A DNA stretch of 42,999 nt, taken from assembly GCA_022711315.1 (NCBI GenBank), contig JAKLFG010000018.1, positions 1 through 42,999 of the forward strand, given 5' to 3'. The notes under the pieces were generated by a model. That model searched no databases, was not told the DNA's origin, and saw nothing but the letters and a program-made list of their open reading frames with translations. Shown one piece after another: positions 34,041-41,680 of this stretch. Origin of the DNA: a bacterium (lineage in GTDB: Bacteria > UBP6 > UBA1177 > JAKLFG01). Position 1 is the stretch's first letter. Every line of letters begins with the position of its first letter. The position numbers and the translations under genes were made by a program.

Positions 34041-34682
34041 TCAGAGCCCGGCGCCGATGACGAATACGATGGACGGGACCCAGAAGCGGTCGCCATAGAA
34101 CCGCGCGGTATAGCACGGAAGATCGACCTCCGCCTGTGCGAAGAGCATCACCGTCCGGTCGCGGAGGAATTCCCAGCCGGCGACGAAGGTGACGCCGAGA
34201 CCGGTCTGCGAGGAGGACTCGCTCGCCAGTTCGAGGTCGAGCGTCTCTATCGCAAGCCCTCCGCCGGTGAAGAAACTGTTCCACGCCCGTGGCTCGGCGA
34301 CCCACAGGAAGGATATCCCGATCCAGCGGGACATCGTGATGCGCAGTGCGTTGCGCTCATATTCCTGCTCTTCCTTATAGCCGGCGTAGTCGACGGTGGG
34401 GCCGATCGTTTCGTTGAATACCGACAGATCGACCGCGAACGATCCCTGCGTGTAGCGGTAGCCGAACCCGAAGGCGGGCTCGACGGCGATGCGTCGTTCG
34501 TCGAACAGCAGGCCGCCGCCCACCTTGAGGTAGACCCGGCCGCCGTCGGCGACCGGCTCGTCGCCCTTTTCTTCCGCGGCGGGCTGGTCCTTTTCCGGTC
34601 CCTGCGGCTGTTCCGGTCCATCGGCCGCGAGCGGCGTTGTGGCTAAAAGGATCAGGCAGAGTCCCCAGCAGATCCGTTTCAT
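34041..34682 (-). CDS. Outer-membrane beta-barrel-like exported protein
   Basis: This 213-residue protein has a signal peptide (MKRICWGLCLILLATTPLAA) and a Pro/Glu/Lys spacer. The rest is alternating beta-strands with aromatic belts: FGFGYRYTQGSFAVDLSVFN, LAIETLDLELA, GVTFVAGWEFL and a final IVFVIGAGL. That is typical of a small (about eight-strand) outer-membrane barrel, though it does not end in Phe. The family is not recognised. Its start overlaps the mnmA stop by four bases (ATGA). It is the last gene of the glyA operon. Confidence 0.72.
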   Translation of the reverse strand: MKRICWGLCLILLATTPLAADGPEQPQGPEKDQPAAEEKGDEPVADGGRVYLKVGGGLLFDERRIAVEPAFGFGYRYTQGSFAVDLSVFNETIGPTVDYAGYKEEQEYERNALRITMSRWIGISFLWVAEPRAWNSFFTGGGLAIETLDLELASESSSQTGLGVTFVAGWEFLRDRTVMLFAQAEVDLPCYTARFYGDRFWVPSIVFVIGAGL

Positions 34683-35782
34683 GTATCGGCTCCCTCGTCT
34701 GTTCTCTGAAAGATGGTCGCACCGGCGAGCACCGTATCGTCCGCGTACAGCGCCACCGCCTGCCCCGGGGTGATCGACAACTGCGGTTCGTCGAACCGCA
34801 CCGCTATCGTGCCGTCGTCGCGAGGGGTCACCGTCGCCGGAGCCTCGGTGTGTTTCTGTCGTATACGGGCATGGGCCCGGAACGGGCGGTCGGGCCGGTC
34901 CATTCCCAGCCAGTTCACCTGACCGGCCACCAGCCCCCATCCGAAAAGATGGTCCTTGTCGGTCACGACGATGCGATTGTTGCGGGCGTCGATGGCGGTC
35001 ACATAAAGCGGCTTCCCGCCGTCGACCCCGAGCCCGCGCCGTTGACCGACGGTGTAGTGCACGATGCCGCGATGGCGGCCGAGCACCGCCCCCTTTTCGT
35101 TCACGATATCGCCGGGTGGCGTCTCTTCGGGCGAGAAGAGTATCCCGTAGTCGCCTGCGATGAAATCCTGACTGTCGGGTCTCTCCGCGACCGGCAGGCC
35201 GATCGCGCGCGCCGTCTCTCGCACCTCTGCCTTCGTTCTCTCTCCCAGCGGGAATAGCACGCCTCCCAACTGGTCGCGGGTAAGGAACTGCAGGAAATAA
35301 CTCTGATCTTTCGCCGTATCGAACGCTTTTTTCAGGAACAGGCGATCGGCGCCGGGGACGACGCGGGCGTAATGACCCGTCGCGAAAAGGTCGAACGACA
35401 GTCCCTGCGCGCGCGCCCGGTCGAGGAGAAAACCGAATTTCATGAGGTGATTGCAGCGGACGCAGGGGTTCGGGGTCCGCCCCGCAAGATATTCGCGCCG
35501 GAAATGGTCGAGCACCTCGGCGCGGTATTCTTTCTTCAGGTCTATCACATGGAACGGGATGCCGAGCCGCTCCGCGACGCGGGCGGCGGTCGCTATCTCC
35601 TCCTCTTCGCCCGGGCCGAAACAGGCGTGTTTCGTCCCCTCGGCGACCGCGGTCGAACCGTCCCATATCGCCATCGTGACGCCGATGACGCGATGTCCCG
35701 CCGCGACGAGCAGGGCCGCGGCGACCGACGAGTCGACCCCGCCGCTCATGCCGACCGCGATGACAGCGCGGGAAGAGGTCAT
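34679..35782 (-). CDS. mnmA: tRNA 2-thiouridine(34) synthase, variant Cys arrangement
   Basis: This 367-residue enzyme adds sulfur at C2 of wobble U34 in Lys, Glu and Gln tRNAs. The ATP PP-loop GMSGGVDSS (about 11-19), PNPCVRCNHLMKFG (Cys107, Cys110), ATGHYAR and YTVGQRRGLGV are present. The usual second catalytic Cys (family form SQDICF) is missing: the segment reads SQDFIAGDYG (204-213). A third Cys is at ACFGPGE (Cys54). Cys54, Cys107 and Cys110 could hold an iron-sulfur cluster, as in TtuA-like enzymes; this is inference. It lies 24 bases after nrdR in the same direction. Confidence 0.92.
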   Translation of the reverse strand: MTSSRAVIAVGMSGGVDSSVAAALLVAAGHRVIGVTMAIWDGSTAVAEGTKHACFGPGEEEEIATAARVAERLGIPFHVIDLKKEYRAEVLDHFRREYLAGRTPNPCVRCNHLMKFGFLLDRARAQGLSFDLFATGHYARVVPGADRLFLKKAFDTAKDQSYFLQFLTRDQLGGVLFPLGERTKAEVRETARAIGLPVAERPDSQDFIAGDYGILFSPEETPPGDIVNEKGAVLGRHRGIVHYTVGQRRGLGVDGGKPLYVTAIDARNNRIVVTDKDHLFGWGLVAGQVNWLGMDRPDRPFRAHARIRQKHTEAPATVTPRDDGTIAVRFDEPQLSITPGQAVALYADDTVLAGATIFQRTDEGADT

Positions 35783-35806
35783 GCCGTTAGCCCCGCTTCC
35801 TTGAGA

Positions 35807-36268
35807 TCACTTACGGGCGTCCTTGCCGAGTTCCTGCACCTGATCGATGAATTCGTCCACATCCTTGAATTCGCGGTAGACGCTCGCGAACCGGACATAG
35901 GCGACCTTGTCCATCTTGCGGAGATGCTTCATGACCTGTTCGCCGATGACCTGCGACGATATCTCGCGCCGGTCGAGTTCCTGCACCGTCCGCTCTATCT
36001 CCTTGACCATCTGTTCGATCTGTTCCTGCGATATGCTCCGCTTGCGACAGGCTATCTCGATGCTCCGCCGTATCTTCGAACGGTCGAACGGTTCGCGCAC
36101 ATCGTTTTTCTTGATGACCTGCGGCATCACCTCCTCGATCCGCTCGTAGGTGGTGAAGCGGCGCCCGCAGGTGATGCACTCGCGACGACGGCGTATCTCG
36201 GCGAGGTCCTTGATGGCCCGACTGTCGATGACCTTGTCCTCATCGCTTCCGCAGAACGGGCACTTCAT
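35807..36268 (-). CDS. nrdR: Transcriptional repressor NrdR
   Basis: This 153-residue protein has a zinc ribbon with Cys3, Cys6, Cys31 and Cys34 (MKCPFC and CITC) and an ATP-cone domain (about 49-139, [20 protein letters not shown]). In the family, dATP and ATP binding to the cone sets oligomer state and repression of ribonucleotide reductase genes. Length is typical. Its start overlaps the dCMP deaminase stop by four bases, so a regulator and an enzyme of deoxynucleotide supply are co-expressed. No NrdR box was recognised in this window. Confidence 0.95.
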   Translation of the reverse strand: MKCPFCGSDEDKVIDSRAIKDLAEIRRRRECITCGRRFTTYERIEEVMPQVIKKNDVREPFDRSKIRRSIEIACRKRSISQEQIEQMVKEIERTVQELDRREISSQVIGEQVMKHLRKMDKVAYVRFASVYREFKDVDEFIDQVQELGKDARK

Positions 36269-36744
36269 TGCGGTGCGTCCTCATATCTTCTGATGGCTAT
36301 GCCCGATTCTTTGAGCATCTCGGCCGACAGGTCGTCGGCGTACCCTTCGGCGTAGACGACGCCGACGATACCGGCGTTTATGAGCATCTTGGTGCAGATG
36401 ATGCACGGGTGGGTCGTGCAGTAAAGGGTCGAGCCCTCGATGGATATGCCGTGGTGGGCAGCCTGTATGATGGCGTTCTGTTCGGCGTGGAGCCCCCGGC
36501 AGAGTTCATGCCTCTCACCCGACGGTACCTTGAGTTTCTCGCGCAGACAGCCGGTCTCGCTGCAGTGGGTGATGCCGGTCGGCACGCCGTTGTAGCCGGT
36601 CGCAAGCACCCGCTTGTCGCGGACGAGCACCGCCCCGACGCTTCGCCGCAGGCAGGAGGAACGCCGCGCGGCGAGCCGGGCGAACTCCATGAAATATTCG
36701 TCCCACGAGGGGCGGGGTGGCCGGGTGGAGGGGGTCATGCTCAC
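36265..36744 (-). CDS. dCMP deaminase family protein
   Basis: This 159-residue zinc-dependent deaminase has the catalytic HAEQNAI motif (His plus Glu) and the zinc pair CTTHPCIIC, with the dCMP-type insertion [20 protein letters not shown]. It likely turns dCMP into dUMP for thymidylate; com-operon-type relatives share the fold. The longest start is a GTG at 36744 that overlaps the glyA stop (GTGA); an ATG at 36738 two codons later with GGAAG nearby is an equal candidate. Confidence 0.88.
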   Translation of the reverse strand: MSMTPSTRPPRPSWDEYFMEFARLAARRSSCLRRSVGAVLVRDKRVLATGYNGVPTGITHCSETGCLREKLKVPSGERHELCRGLHAEQNAIIQAAHHGISIEGSTLYCTTHPCIICTKMLINAGIVGVVYAEGYADDLSAEMLKESGIAIRRYEDAPQ

Positions 36745-38030
36745 TTCCGTATCAGCGGGAATTTCGCGCAGATCTTTTTCACCTCGGCGGTCACCTCGTC
36801 GAGCACCGCCTTCGGGACGACCGTCTCGTCAACGCCGCCTTTCGGCATCTCGTTGGTCTTGATCGCCATGATGACCTTGTCCATCAACCGCACCACCTGC
36901 CGCGCGTCGTCCTCCTTGAGTCCGCGGGTCGTGATGAAGGGGGCGCCGACGCGGATGCCGCTCGTCACGAACGGGCTTTCGGTGTCGAACGGGACCATGT
37001 TGCGATTCACGGTGATATGCGCGAGATCGAGCACATTCTGCACGATCTTGCCGGTCTTTCCCTTGTTGCGGAGATCGACGAGCATGAGGTGGTTGTCGGT
37101 GCCGCCCGATACGAGGTTATAGCCGAGTTTCACAAATTCGTCGGCCATCGCGGCGGCGTTCTTCAGCACCTGTCCCTGATAGGCCTTGAACTCGGGTTTC
37201 ATCGCTTCAAGCAGGCAGACCGCCTTGGCGGCGATGATGTGCATGAGCGGGCCGCCCTGCATGCCGGGGAAGACGGCCGAATTGAGTATTTTCTCGAATT
37301 CCTTCTTGGCGAGTATGAGTCCGGCGCGCGGGCCGCGCAGTGTCTTGTGGGTGGTCGTCGTCACGAAGTCGGCGTAGGGGACCGGGCTCGGGTGATGGCC
37401 GGTCGCGACCAGCCCCGCGATGTGGGCCATGTCGACGGTGAAGTAGGCCTTCACCTTGTCGGCGATGGCGCGGAACCGCGGGAAATCAAGGGTGCGCGGG
37501 TAGGCCGAGGCGCCGGCGAGTATCATCTGCGGCTTGTGTTCGACCGCAAGTTTTTCCAGTTCGTCGTAGTCGATGCGGCCGGTTTCCTTCGCCACGCCGT
37601 AGGGGATTATCTTGTAGAGTTTGCCCGAGAAGTTGACGGGGCTCCCGTGGGTCAGGTGGCCGCCGTGGTCGAGGTTCATCGCGAGGATGGTATCGCCCGG
37701 CTTGAGCGCCGCAAAGTAGACCCCCATGTTGGCCTGCGACCCGCTGTGGGGCTGGACATTGGCGTATTCGGCGCCGAACAGTTCGCACGCCCGTTTCTTG
37801 GCCAGTTGCTCGGCCTTGTCGACCACCTCGCAACCGCCGTAGTAGCGTTTACCGGGATAGCCTTCGGCGTATTTGTTGGTTAGGATGGAGCCCTGCGCCT
37901 CCATGACCGCCTTCGAGGTGAAGTTCTCGCTCGCGATGAGCTCTAAGCCGAACTCTTGCCGCTCCGCCTCCTCTTCGATGATCTTCGCGATCTCGGGATC
38001 GACCGACGGGATGTGTTTCAGGTCAAGCAT
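36741..38030 (-). CDS. glyA: Serine hydroxymethyltransferase
   Basis: This 429-residue PLP enzyme interconverts serine and glycine with one-carbon transfer to tetrahydrofolate. Visible are [18 protein letters not shown], the [11 protein letters not shown] loop, [18 protein letters not shown] and the PLP-lysine motif [15 protein letters not shown]. The ATG at 38030 is preceded by CCGGAGGAAAAG; an in-frame start at 38054 lacks this. First gene of an operon with dCMP deaminase, nrdR, mnmA and the barrel gene, which links one-carbon and deoxynucleotide supply. Confidence 0.95.
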   Translation of the reverse strand: MLDLKHIPSVDPEIAKIIEEEAERQEFGLELIASENFTSKAVMEAQGSILTNKYAEGYPGKRYYGGCEVVDKAEQLAKKRACELFGAEYANVQPHSGSQANMGVYFAALKPGDTILAMNLDHGGHLTHGSPVNFSGKLYKIIPYGVAKETGRIDYDELEKLAVEHKPQMILAGASAYPRTLDFPRFRAIADKVKAYFTVDMAHIAGLVATGHHPSPVPYADFVTTTTHKTLRGPRAGLILAKKEFEKILNSAVFPGMQGGPLMHIIAAKAVCLLEAMKPEFKAYQGQVLKNAAAMADEFVKLGYNLVSGGTDNHLMLVDLRNKGKTGKIVQNVLDLAHITVNRNMVPFDTESPFVTSGIRVGAPFITTRGLKEDDARQVVRLMDKVIMAIKTNEMPKGGVDETVVPKAVLDEVTAEVKKICAKFPLIRK

Positions 38031-38071
38031 CTTTTCCTCCGGATAAGTTTTCAAGCGTCGAACGAAATGCG

Positions 38072-38100
38072 ATTCTAACGGGACGGAAAAGGTTTGTCAA
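38072..38100 (-). promoter_or_regulatory. Promoter for the glyA operon
   Basis: On the reverse strand a consensus TTGACA (38095-38100) overlaps the recX stop, and TAGAAT (38072-38077) follows after 17 bases. Confidence 0.7.
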
Positions 38101-38528
38101 CCATTTGCGGCATCGGCCGAGAAGCCGCGCGTGGCGAGGCGGCGCCGCGCCTCGTTCCGCTCCCAGCGCATCTTCGCGGCGAGCGCCTTGGCTATCACCC
38201 GCTCCTCGGCGACGGGGTAGGCCTCGCGCAGTTCGCGGTCGGAAAAGAGCGACCGCGCCTTTTTCTCGATGAGTTTCTTGCAGAAGAAGAGGAACCCCTT
38301 TCGGCGCCGTTTCATCTCGGCGGCGTAGGCCTCGAGGATGCGCCGGTCGTCGAGGTAGCGCAGTTCCCGGAGTTTCTTCAGGGCCGACTCGGCCTCTTCG
38401 CGCGAAAAGTCCTTTTCGATGAGTTTATCGACGAGTTCGGTGGAGAAATGATCGCGTCGCGCGAGGAGCGAAAGCGCCTGTTTGAGACAGGCGTTGCGGC
38501 CGGCGTCAGCCGAGTTCGAACTCGTCAT
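38097..38528 (-). CDS. recX: Regulatory protein RecX family
   Basis: This 143-residue small helical protein has the RecX tandem three-helix repeats: LSLLARRDHFSTELVDKLIE, then LRELRYLDDRRILEAYAAEM and KGFLFFCKKLIEKK. The family binds the RecA filament and limits it. Its start lies 23 bases inside the end of the pilT-like gene, and that gene follows recA, so recX is still in the recA transcription unit. The N-terminal 12 residues are Ser/Asn-rich and poorly conserved, so a later start is possible. Confidence 0.85.
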   Translation of the reverse strand: MTSSNSADAGRNACLKQALSLLARRDHFSTELVDKLIEKDFSREEAESALKKLRELRYLDDRRILEAYAAEMKRRRKGFLFFCKKLIEKKARSLFSDRELREAYPVAEERVIAKALAAKMRWERNEARRRLATRGFSADAANG

Positions 38529-39708
38529 CTATCGTCTTGGAATCGACCGATGCGTTCTTCTCGACCTTCTGGCCGAACTGGTTCCCCTTGTCGTCGAACG
38601 CGCTCCAGTCGCCGTCGCCCGATATCGCGACCCCCTTCATGCGGAGAACGAGGTCGTCGGGACTCGTGGCATTGTCGAGCGCCTCTTTCTGGGTGATATG
38701 ACCGTCACGGAACAGCTGATAGATGGACTGGTCGAACGACTGCATGCCGTAGTTGGTGTGGCCGCGCTCGATAATGCTGGGAAGTTCCTTGAGCCGCGAC
38801 AGATCGAGCACGATCTCCTTGACGATCGCTGTATTGAGCAGGACCTCGACCGCCGGGACGCGGCCGCGCCCGTCCTTGTTCTTGAGCAGGCGCTGGGATA
38901 CGGCGGCGGTGAGGACCGCCGCGAGTTGCTGGCGTATCTGCGACTGCTGGTGGGTCGGGAAGGCGCCGACGACGCGGTTGACCGTTTCGGCGGCGTCGAG
39001 CGTGTGAAGCGTCGAGAGGACCAGATGCCCGGTCTCGGCGGCGGTGAGCGCTATCTCTATAGTTTCAAGATCGCGCATCTCGCCGACCATGATGACATCG
39101 GGGTCCTGCCGGAGCGCCGACCGGAGCGCCCGCGAGAAACTGCGGGTGTCGAGCCCGACCTCGCGCTGGTTTACGATCGATTTCTTGTCGCGTATCAGGA
39201 ATTCGATGGGATCCTCAATGGTGACGATGTGACAGGTGCGGTTCGCGTTGATGTGCTCGATCATCGCGGCGAGCGTCGTCGATTTGCCCGACCCGGTGGT
39301 GCCGGTCACGAGCACGAGCCCGCGCCGCTGGAGCGCGACCTTTTTGAGGATGTTAGGCAGGAGCAGTTCGTCGAGCGGTTTGACCGAGAAGGGGATGATG
39401 CGGAACACGAGCCCGATACTGCCGCGCTGGCGGAAGACATTGACGCGGAAGCGGCCGACGCCGGCGAGCGAGTAGGCAAGATCGACCTCGTTGGATTCCT
39501 TGAACTGCGCGCGCTGGTCGTCGTTGAGCGCCTCCTCGACGATGGTATCGATGTGTTCCGGCTTGAGTGGGCCGAACTCCTCGACCTTCACGAGTTGCCC
39601 GTTGATGCGGAACACCGGGGCCGAGAAGGTCTTGAGATGGATGTCGGACGCCTGTATCTTCGCCGCGAGGGCGAGTATCTCCTTGAGTTTAGCCGCTTCC
39701 GCCGCCAT
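38506..39708 (-). CDS. pilT: PilT-like twitching-motility ATPase
   Basis: This 400-residue secretion-type ATPase has the N-terminal PAS-like domain (IQASDIHLKTFSAPVFRING), Walker A LVTGTTGSGKSTTL, the Asp box SIVNQREVG, Walker B IMVGEMRDLETI and the His box LVLSTLHTLDA. The family powers retraction of type IV pili at the inner membrane. The C-terminus after about 365 is a variable acidic extension. PilT and PilU are hard to separate by eye. No other pilus gene is in the window, and it is set between recA (3-base gap) and recX, so the location is unusual. Confidence 0.88.
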   Translation of the reverse strand: MAAEAAKLKEILALAAKIQASDIHLKTFSAPVFRINGQLVKVEEFGPLKPEHIDTIVEEALNDDQRAQFKESNEVDLAYSLAGVGRFRVNVFRQRGSIGLVFRIIPFSVKPLDELLLPNILKKVALQRRGLVLVTGTTGSGKSTTLAAMIEHINANRTCHIVTIEDPIEFLIRDKKSIVNQREVGLDTRSFSRALRSALRQDPDVIMVGEMRDLETIEIALTAAETGHLVLSTLHTLDAAETVNRVVGAFPTHQQSQIRQQLAAVLTAAVSQRLLKNKDGRGRVPAVEVLLNTAIVKEIVLDLSRLKELPSIIERGHTNYGMQSFDQSIYQLFRDGHITQKEALDNATSPDDLVLRMKGVAISGDGDWSAFDDKGNQFGQKVEKNASVDSKTIDDEFELG

Positions 39709-39711
39709 GCG

Positions 39712-40782
39712 CTATTCCCCTCCCTTCTTGCGGCCTTTCGCCGCCGTTTCCTGTTTGGGCGCCTTCTGCTCCTCAGCCGGTTCGGTCTCGGCCTTGAGGT
39801 TGTGCAGTTCCTTGACCTTGGCGACCACCTGCTTGAGGAGTTCCGGCTTTTCGCGCAGGGTCTGCGCCACATTGCCGGCCCCCTGCCCGAGCCGCTCGTC
39901 GCCGTAGGAATACCAACTGCCCGATTTCTGTATCACGCCGTCGCGCTCGGCCTGACCCACGAGATCGGCGAGCCGGTCTATGCCTCGCCCGAAGACGAGA
40001 TCGAACATCGCCTCGCGGAACGGCGGGAACATCTTGTTCTTGACGATCTTCACCCGCACCTGATTGCCGACGACCTCCTCGCGTTCCTTGATACTGGCGA
40101 TGCGCCGCACATCGATACGGACCGAGGCGTAGAATTTGAGCGCGTTGCCGCCGGTGGTCGTTTCGGGGTTGCCGAACATGACGCCGATCTTCATGCGCAA
40201 CTGGTTGATGAAGATGAGGCAGGTCTTCGATCTCGACACCGCGCCGGTCAGTTTGCGGAGCGCCTGCGACATGAGCCGCGCCTGTACGCCGACCTGACTG
40301 TCGCCCATCTCGCCCTCTATCTCGGAGCGCGGCACGAGCGCCGCGACCGAGTCGACGACGACCACATCGATGGCGTTGCTGCGGACAAGCGTCTCGGCTA
40401 TCTCGAGCGCCTGTTCGCCGTGGTCGGGCTGCGACACGACGAGCGACTCGACCTGTATCCCCAGTTTCTTCGCGTAGGTGATGTCGAACGCGTGCTCGGC
40501 GTCTATGAAGGCGGCGGCGCCGCCCCGTTTCTGCGCTTCGGCGATGGCGTGGAGCGCGAGCGTCGTCTTGCCCGACCCTTCGGGCCCGTATATCTCGACG
40601 ATGCGACCGCGCGGGTAGCCGCCGATGCCGAGTGCGATGTCGAGACTTATCGCGCCGCTCGGGATGACCGGTATGTCGGCCTGCGTCGTTTCGTCGCCGA
40701 GCACCATGACCGCCCCTTTCCCGTACTGCTTCTCAATGCCCTTAATGACCGAATCCAGCACATCTTTCCTCTTCTGATCCAT
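39712..40782 (-). CDS. recA: Recombinase RecA
   Basis: This 356-residue recombinase has Walker [10 protein letters not shown] (about 66-74), [14 protein letters not shown], the Walker B-like [35 protein letters not shown] (L2 region) and [13 protein letters not shown] Lys/Glu-rich tail completes it. It drives strand exchange and SOS activation. The ATG at 40782 gives MDQKRKD; the long frame upstream is a shadow. No intein. First in the recA-pilT-recX unit, behind a clear promoter. Confidence 0.96.
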   Translation of the reverse strand: MDQKRKDVLDSVIKGIEKQYGKGAVMVLGDETTQADIPVIPSGAISLDIALGIGGYPRGRIVEIYGPEGSGKTTLALHAIAEAQKRGGAAAFIDAEHAFDITYAKKLGIQVESLVVSQPDHGEQALEIAETLVRSNAIDVVVVDSVAALVPRSEIEGEMGDSQVGVQARLMSQALRKLTGAVSRSKTCLIFINQLRMKIGVMFGNPETTTGGNALKFYASVRIDVRRIASIKEREEVVGNQVRVKIVKNKMFPPFREAMFDLVFGRGIDRLADLVGQAERDGVIQKSGSWYSYGDERLGQGAGNVAQTLREKPELLKQVVAKVKELHNLKAETEPAEEQKAPKQETAAKGRKKGGE

Positions 40783-40852
40783 GGTCGCGACCCCCTTGTG
40801 GAATAAGGTTAAGTGTTCATATCCCGTAGCCGACGGCATACCTGCCGGAGCG

Positions 40853-40880
40853 ATGATACCCGACCGGGAACGAAAAGCAA
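40853..40880 (-). promoter_or_regulatory. Promoter for recA
   Basis: On the reverse strand TTGCTT (40875-40880) and TATCAT (40853-40858) are separated by 16 bases. No known LexA box is evident to me at this spot. Confidence 0.55.
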
Positions 40881-40918
40881 CAGGTCGCCCGTTTTTTTGT
40901 ACGGCGCCTCGCTTCTCC

Positions 40919-40947
40919 TTGCAAAGGGACGGGGTTCGCGCTAATAT
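40919..40947 (+). promoter_or_regulatory. Promoter for the YggS-family gene
   Basis: TTGCAA and TAATAT are separated by 17 bases, 25 bases before the ATG at 40973, and back-to-back with the recA promoter. Confidence 0.55.
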
Positions 40948-40972
40948 CGCCGTCAGGACGGAAGGAGGAATG

Positions 40973-41665
40973 ATGCAGGAGCGGATAGAACACCTCAAAA
41001 AGATATGGCAGGCGATAGGGGAGGCCGCGGCGATCGCGCGCCGGTCGCCTTCCGGGATACGGCTCGTCGGTGTCTCGAAACACAAGCCGGCATCGCTCAT
41101 CCGCGAATTCCGCCGCGCCGGACTCGCCGACATCGGCGAAAGTTATGTACAGGAATTCATCCAGAAATACGAAGAGTTGCGCGCGGAGGAGATCGAGTGG
41201 CACTTCATCGGTCACCTTCAGAGCAACAAGGTCAAATACATCATAGACAAGGTCCGCTGGATCCACTCGGTCGATTCGGTGAAATTGGCCGAGGAGATAC
41301 AGAAACAGGCCGAAAAACACGATATCGCCCGCATCAACATCCTTCTCCAGATAAATACCGGCGGCGAGGACTCGAAAAGCGGCGCCGACGCCGACGGGGC
41401 GATCGCCCTCTACCGCGCCGTGAAGGATCTCGACCGGCTCGCGGTGCGCGGTCTCATGACGCTCCCGCCGTTCCTCGAGCCCGAAGAGGTGCGTCCCTAC
41501 TTCCGGCAACTCCGCGAACTGCGCGACCGCATCCTCCGTGAAGAGGGGGCCGATCCGCTGATCTTTTCGGAACTTTCGATGGGGATGTCGGGCGATTTCG
41601 ATGTCGCCATCGAGGAGGGGGCGACGATGGTGCGGCTCGGCACTATCCTGTTCGGAGCGCGGTAA
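40973..41665 (+). CDS. yggS: PLP homeostasis protein, YggS/PROSC family
   Basis: This 230-residue single TIM-barrel PLP-binding protein has the PLP-lysine motif LVGVSKHKP, then [25 protein letters not shown] and the phosphate-site [24 protein letters not shown]. The family has no known enzyme activity and keeps the free PLP pool and amino acid balance. Start: AAGGAGG stands before two adjacent ATGs at 40970 and 40973; the second has the better spacing. It converges with the lectin-domain gene. Confidence 0.92.
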   Translation: MQERIEHLKKIWQAIGEAAAIARRSPSGIRLVGVSKHKPASLIREFRRAGLADIGESYVQEFIQKYEELRAEEIEWHFIGHLQSNKVKYIIDKVRWIHSVDSVKLAEEIQKQAEKHDIARINILLQINTGGEDSKSGADADGAIALYRAVKDLDRLAVRGLMTLPPFLEPEEVRPYFRQLRELRDRILREEGADPLIFSELSMGMSGDFDVAIEEGATMVRLGTILFGAR

Positions 41666-41680
41666 CGATCTAAAGGAGGG

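Noticed and set aside
38482-40806. A 774-codon forward frame across recX, pilT and recA
   Set aside because: It is the shadow of three well-recognised reverse genes; no motif or ribosome site supports it.
40780-40972. Longer forward start of the YggS-family gene
   Set aside because: It would begin opposite the recA start codon and cross both promoters; the ATG at 40973 has AAGGAGG and gives the standard length.
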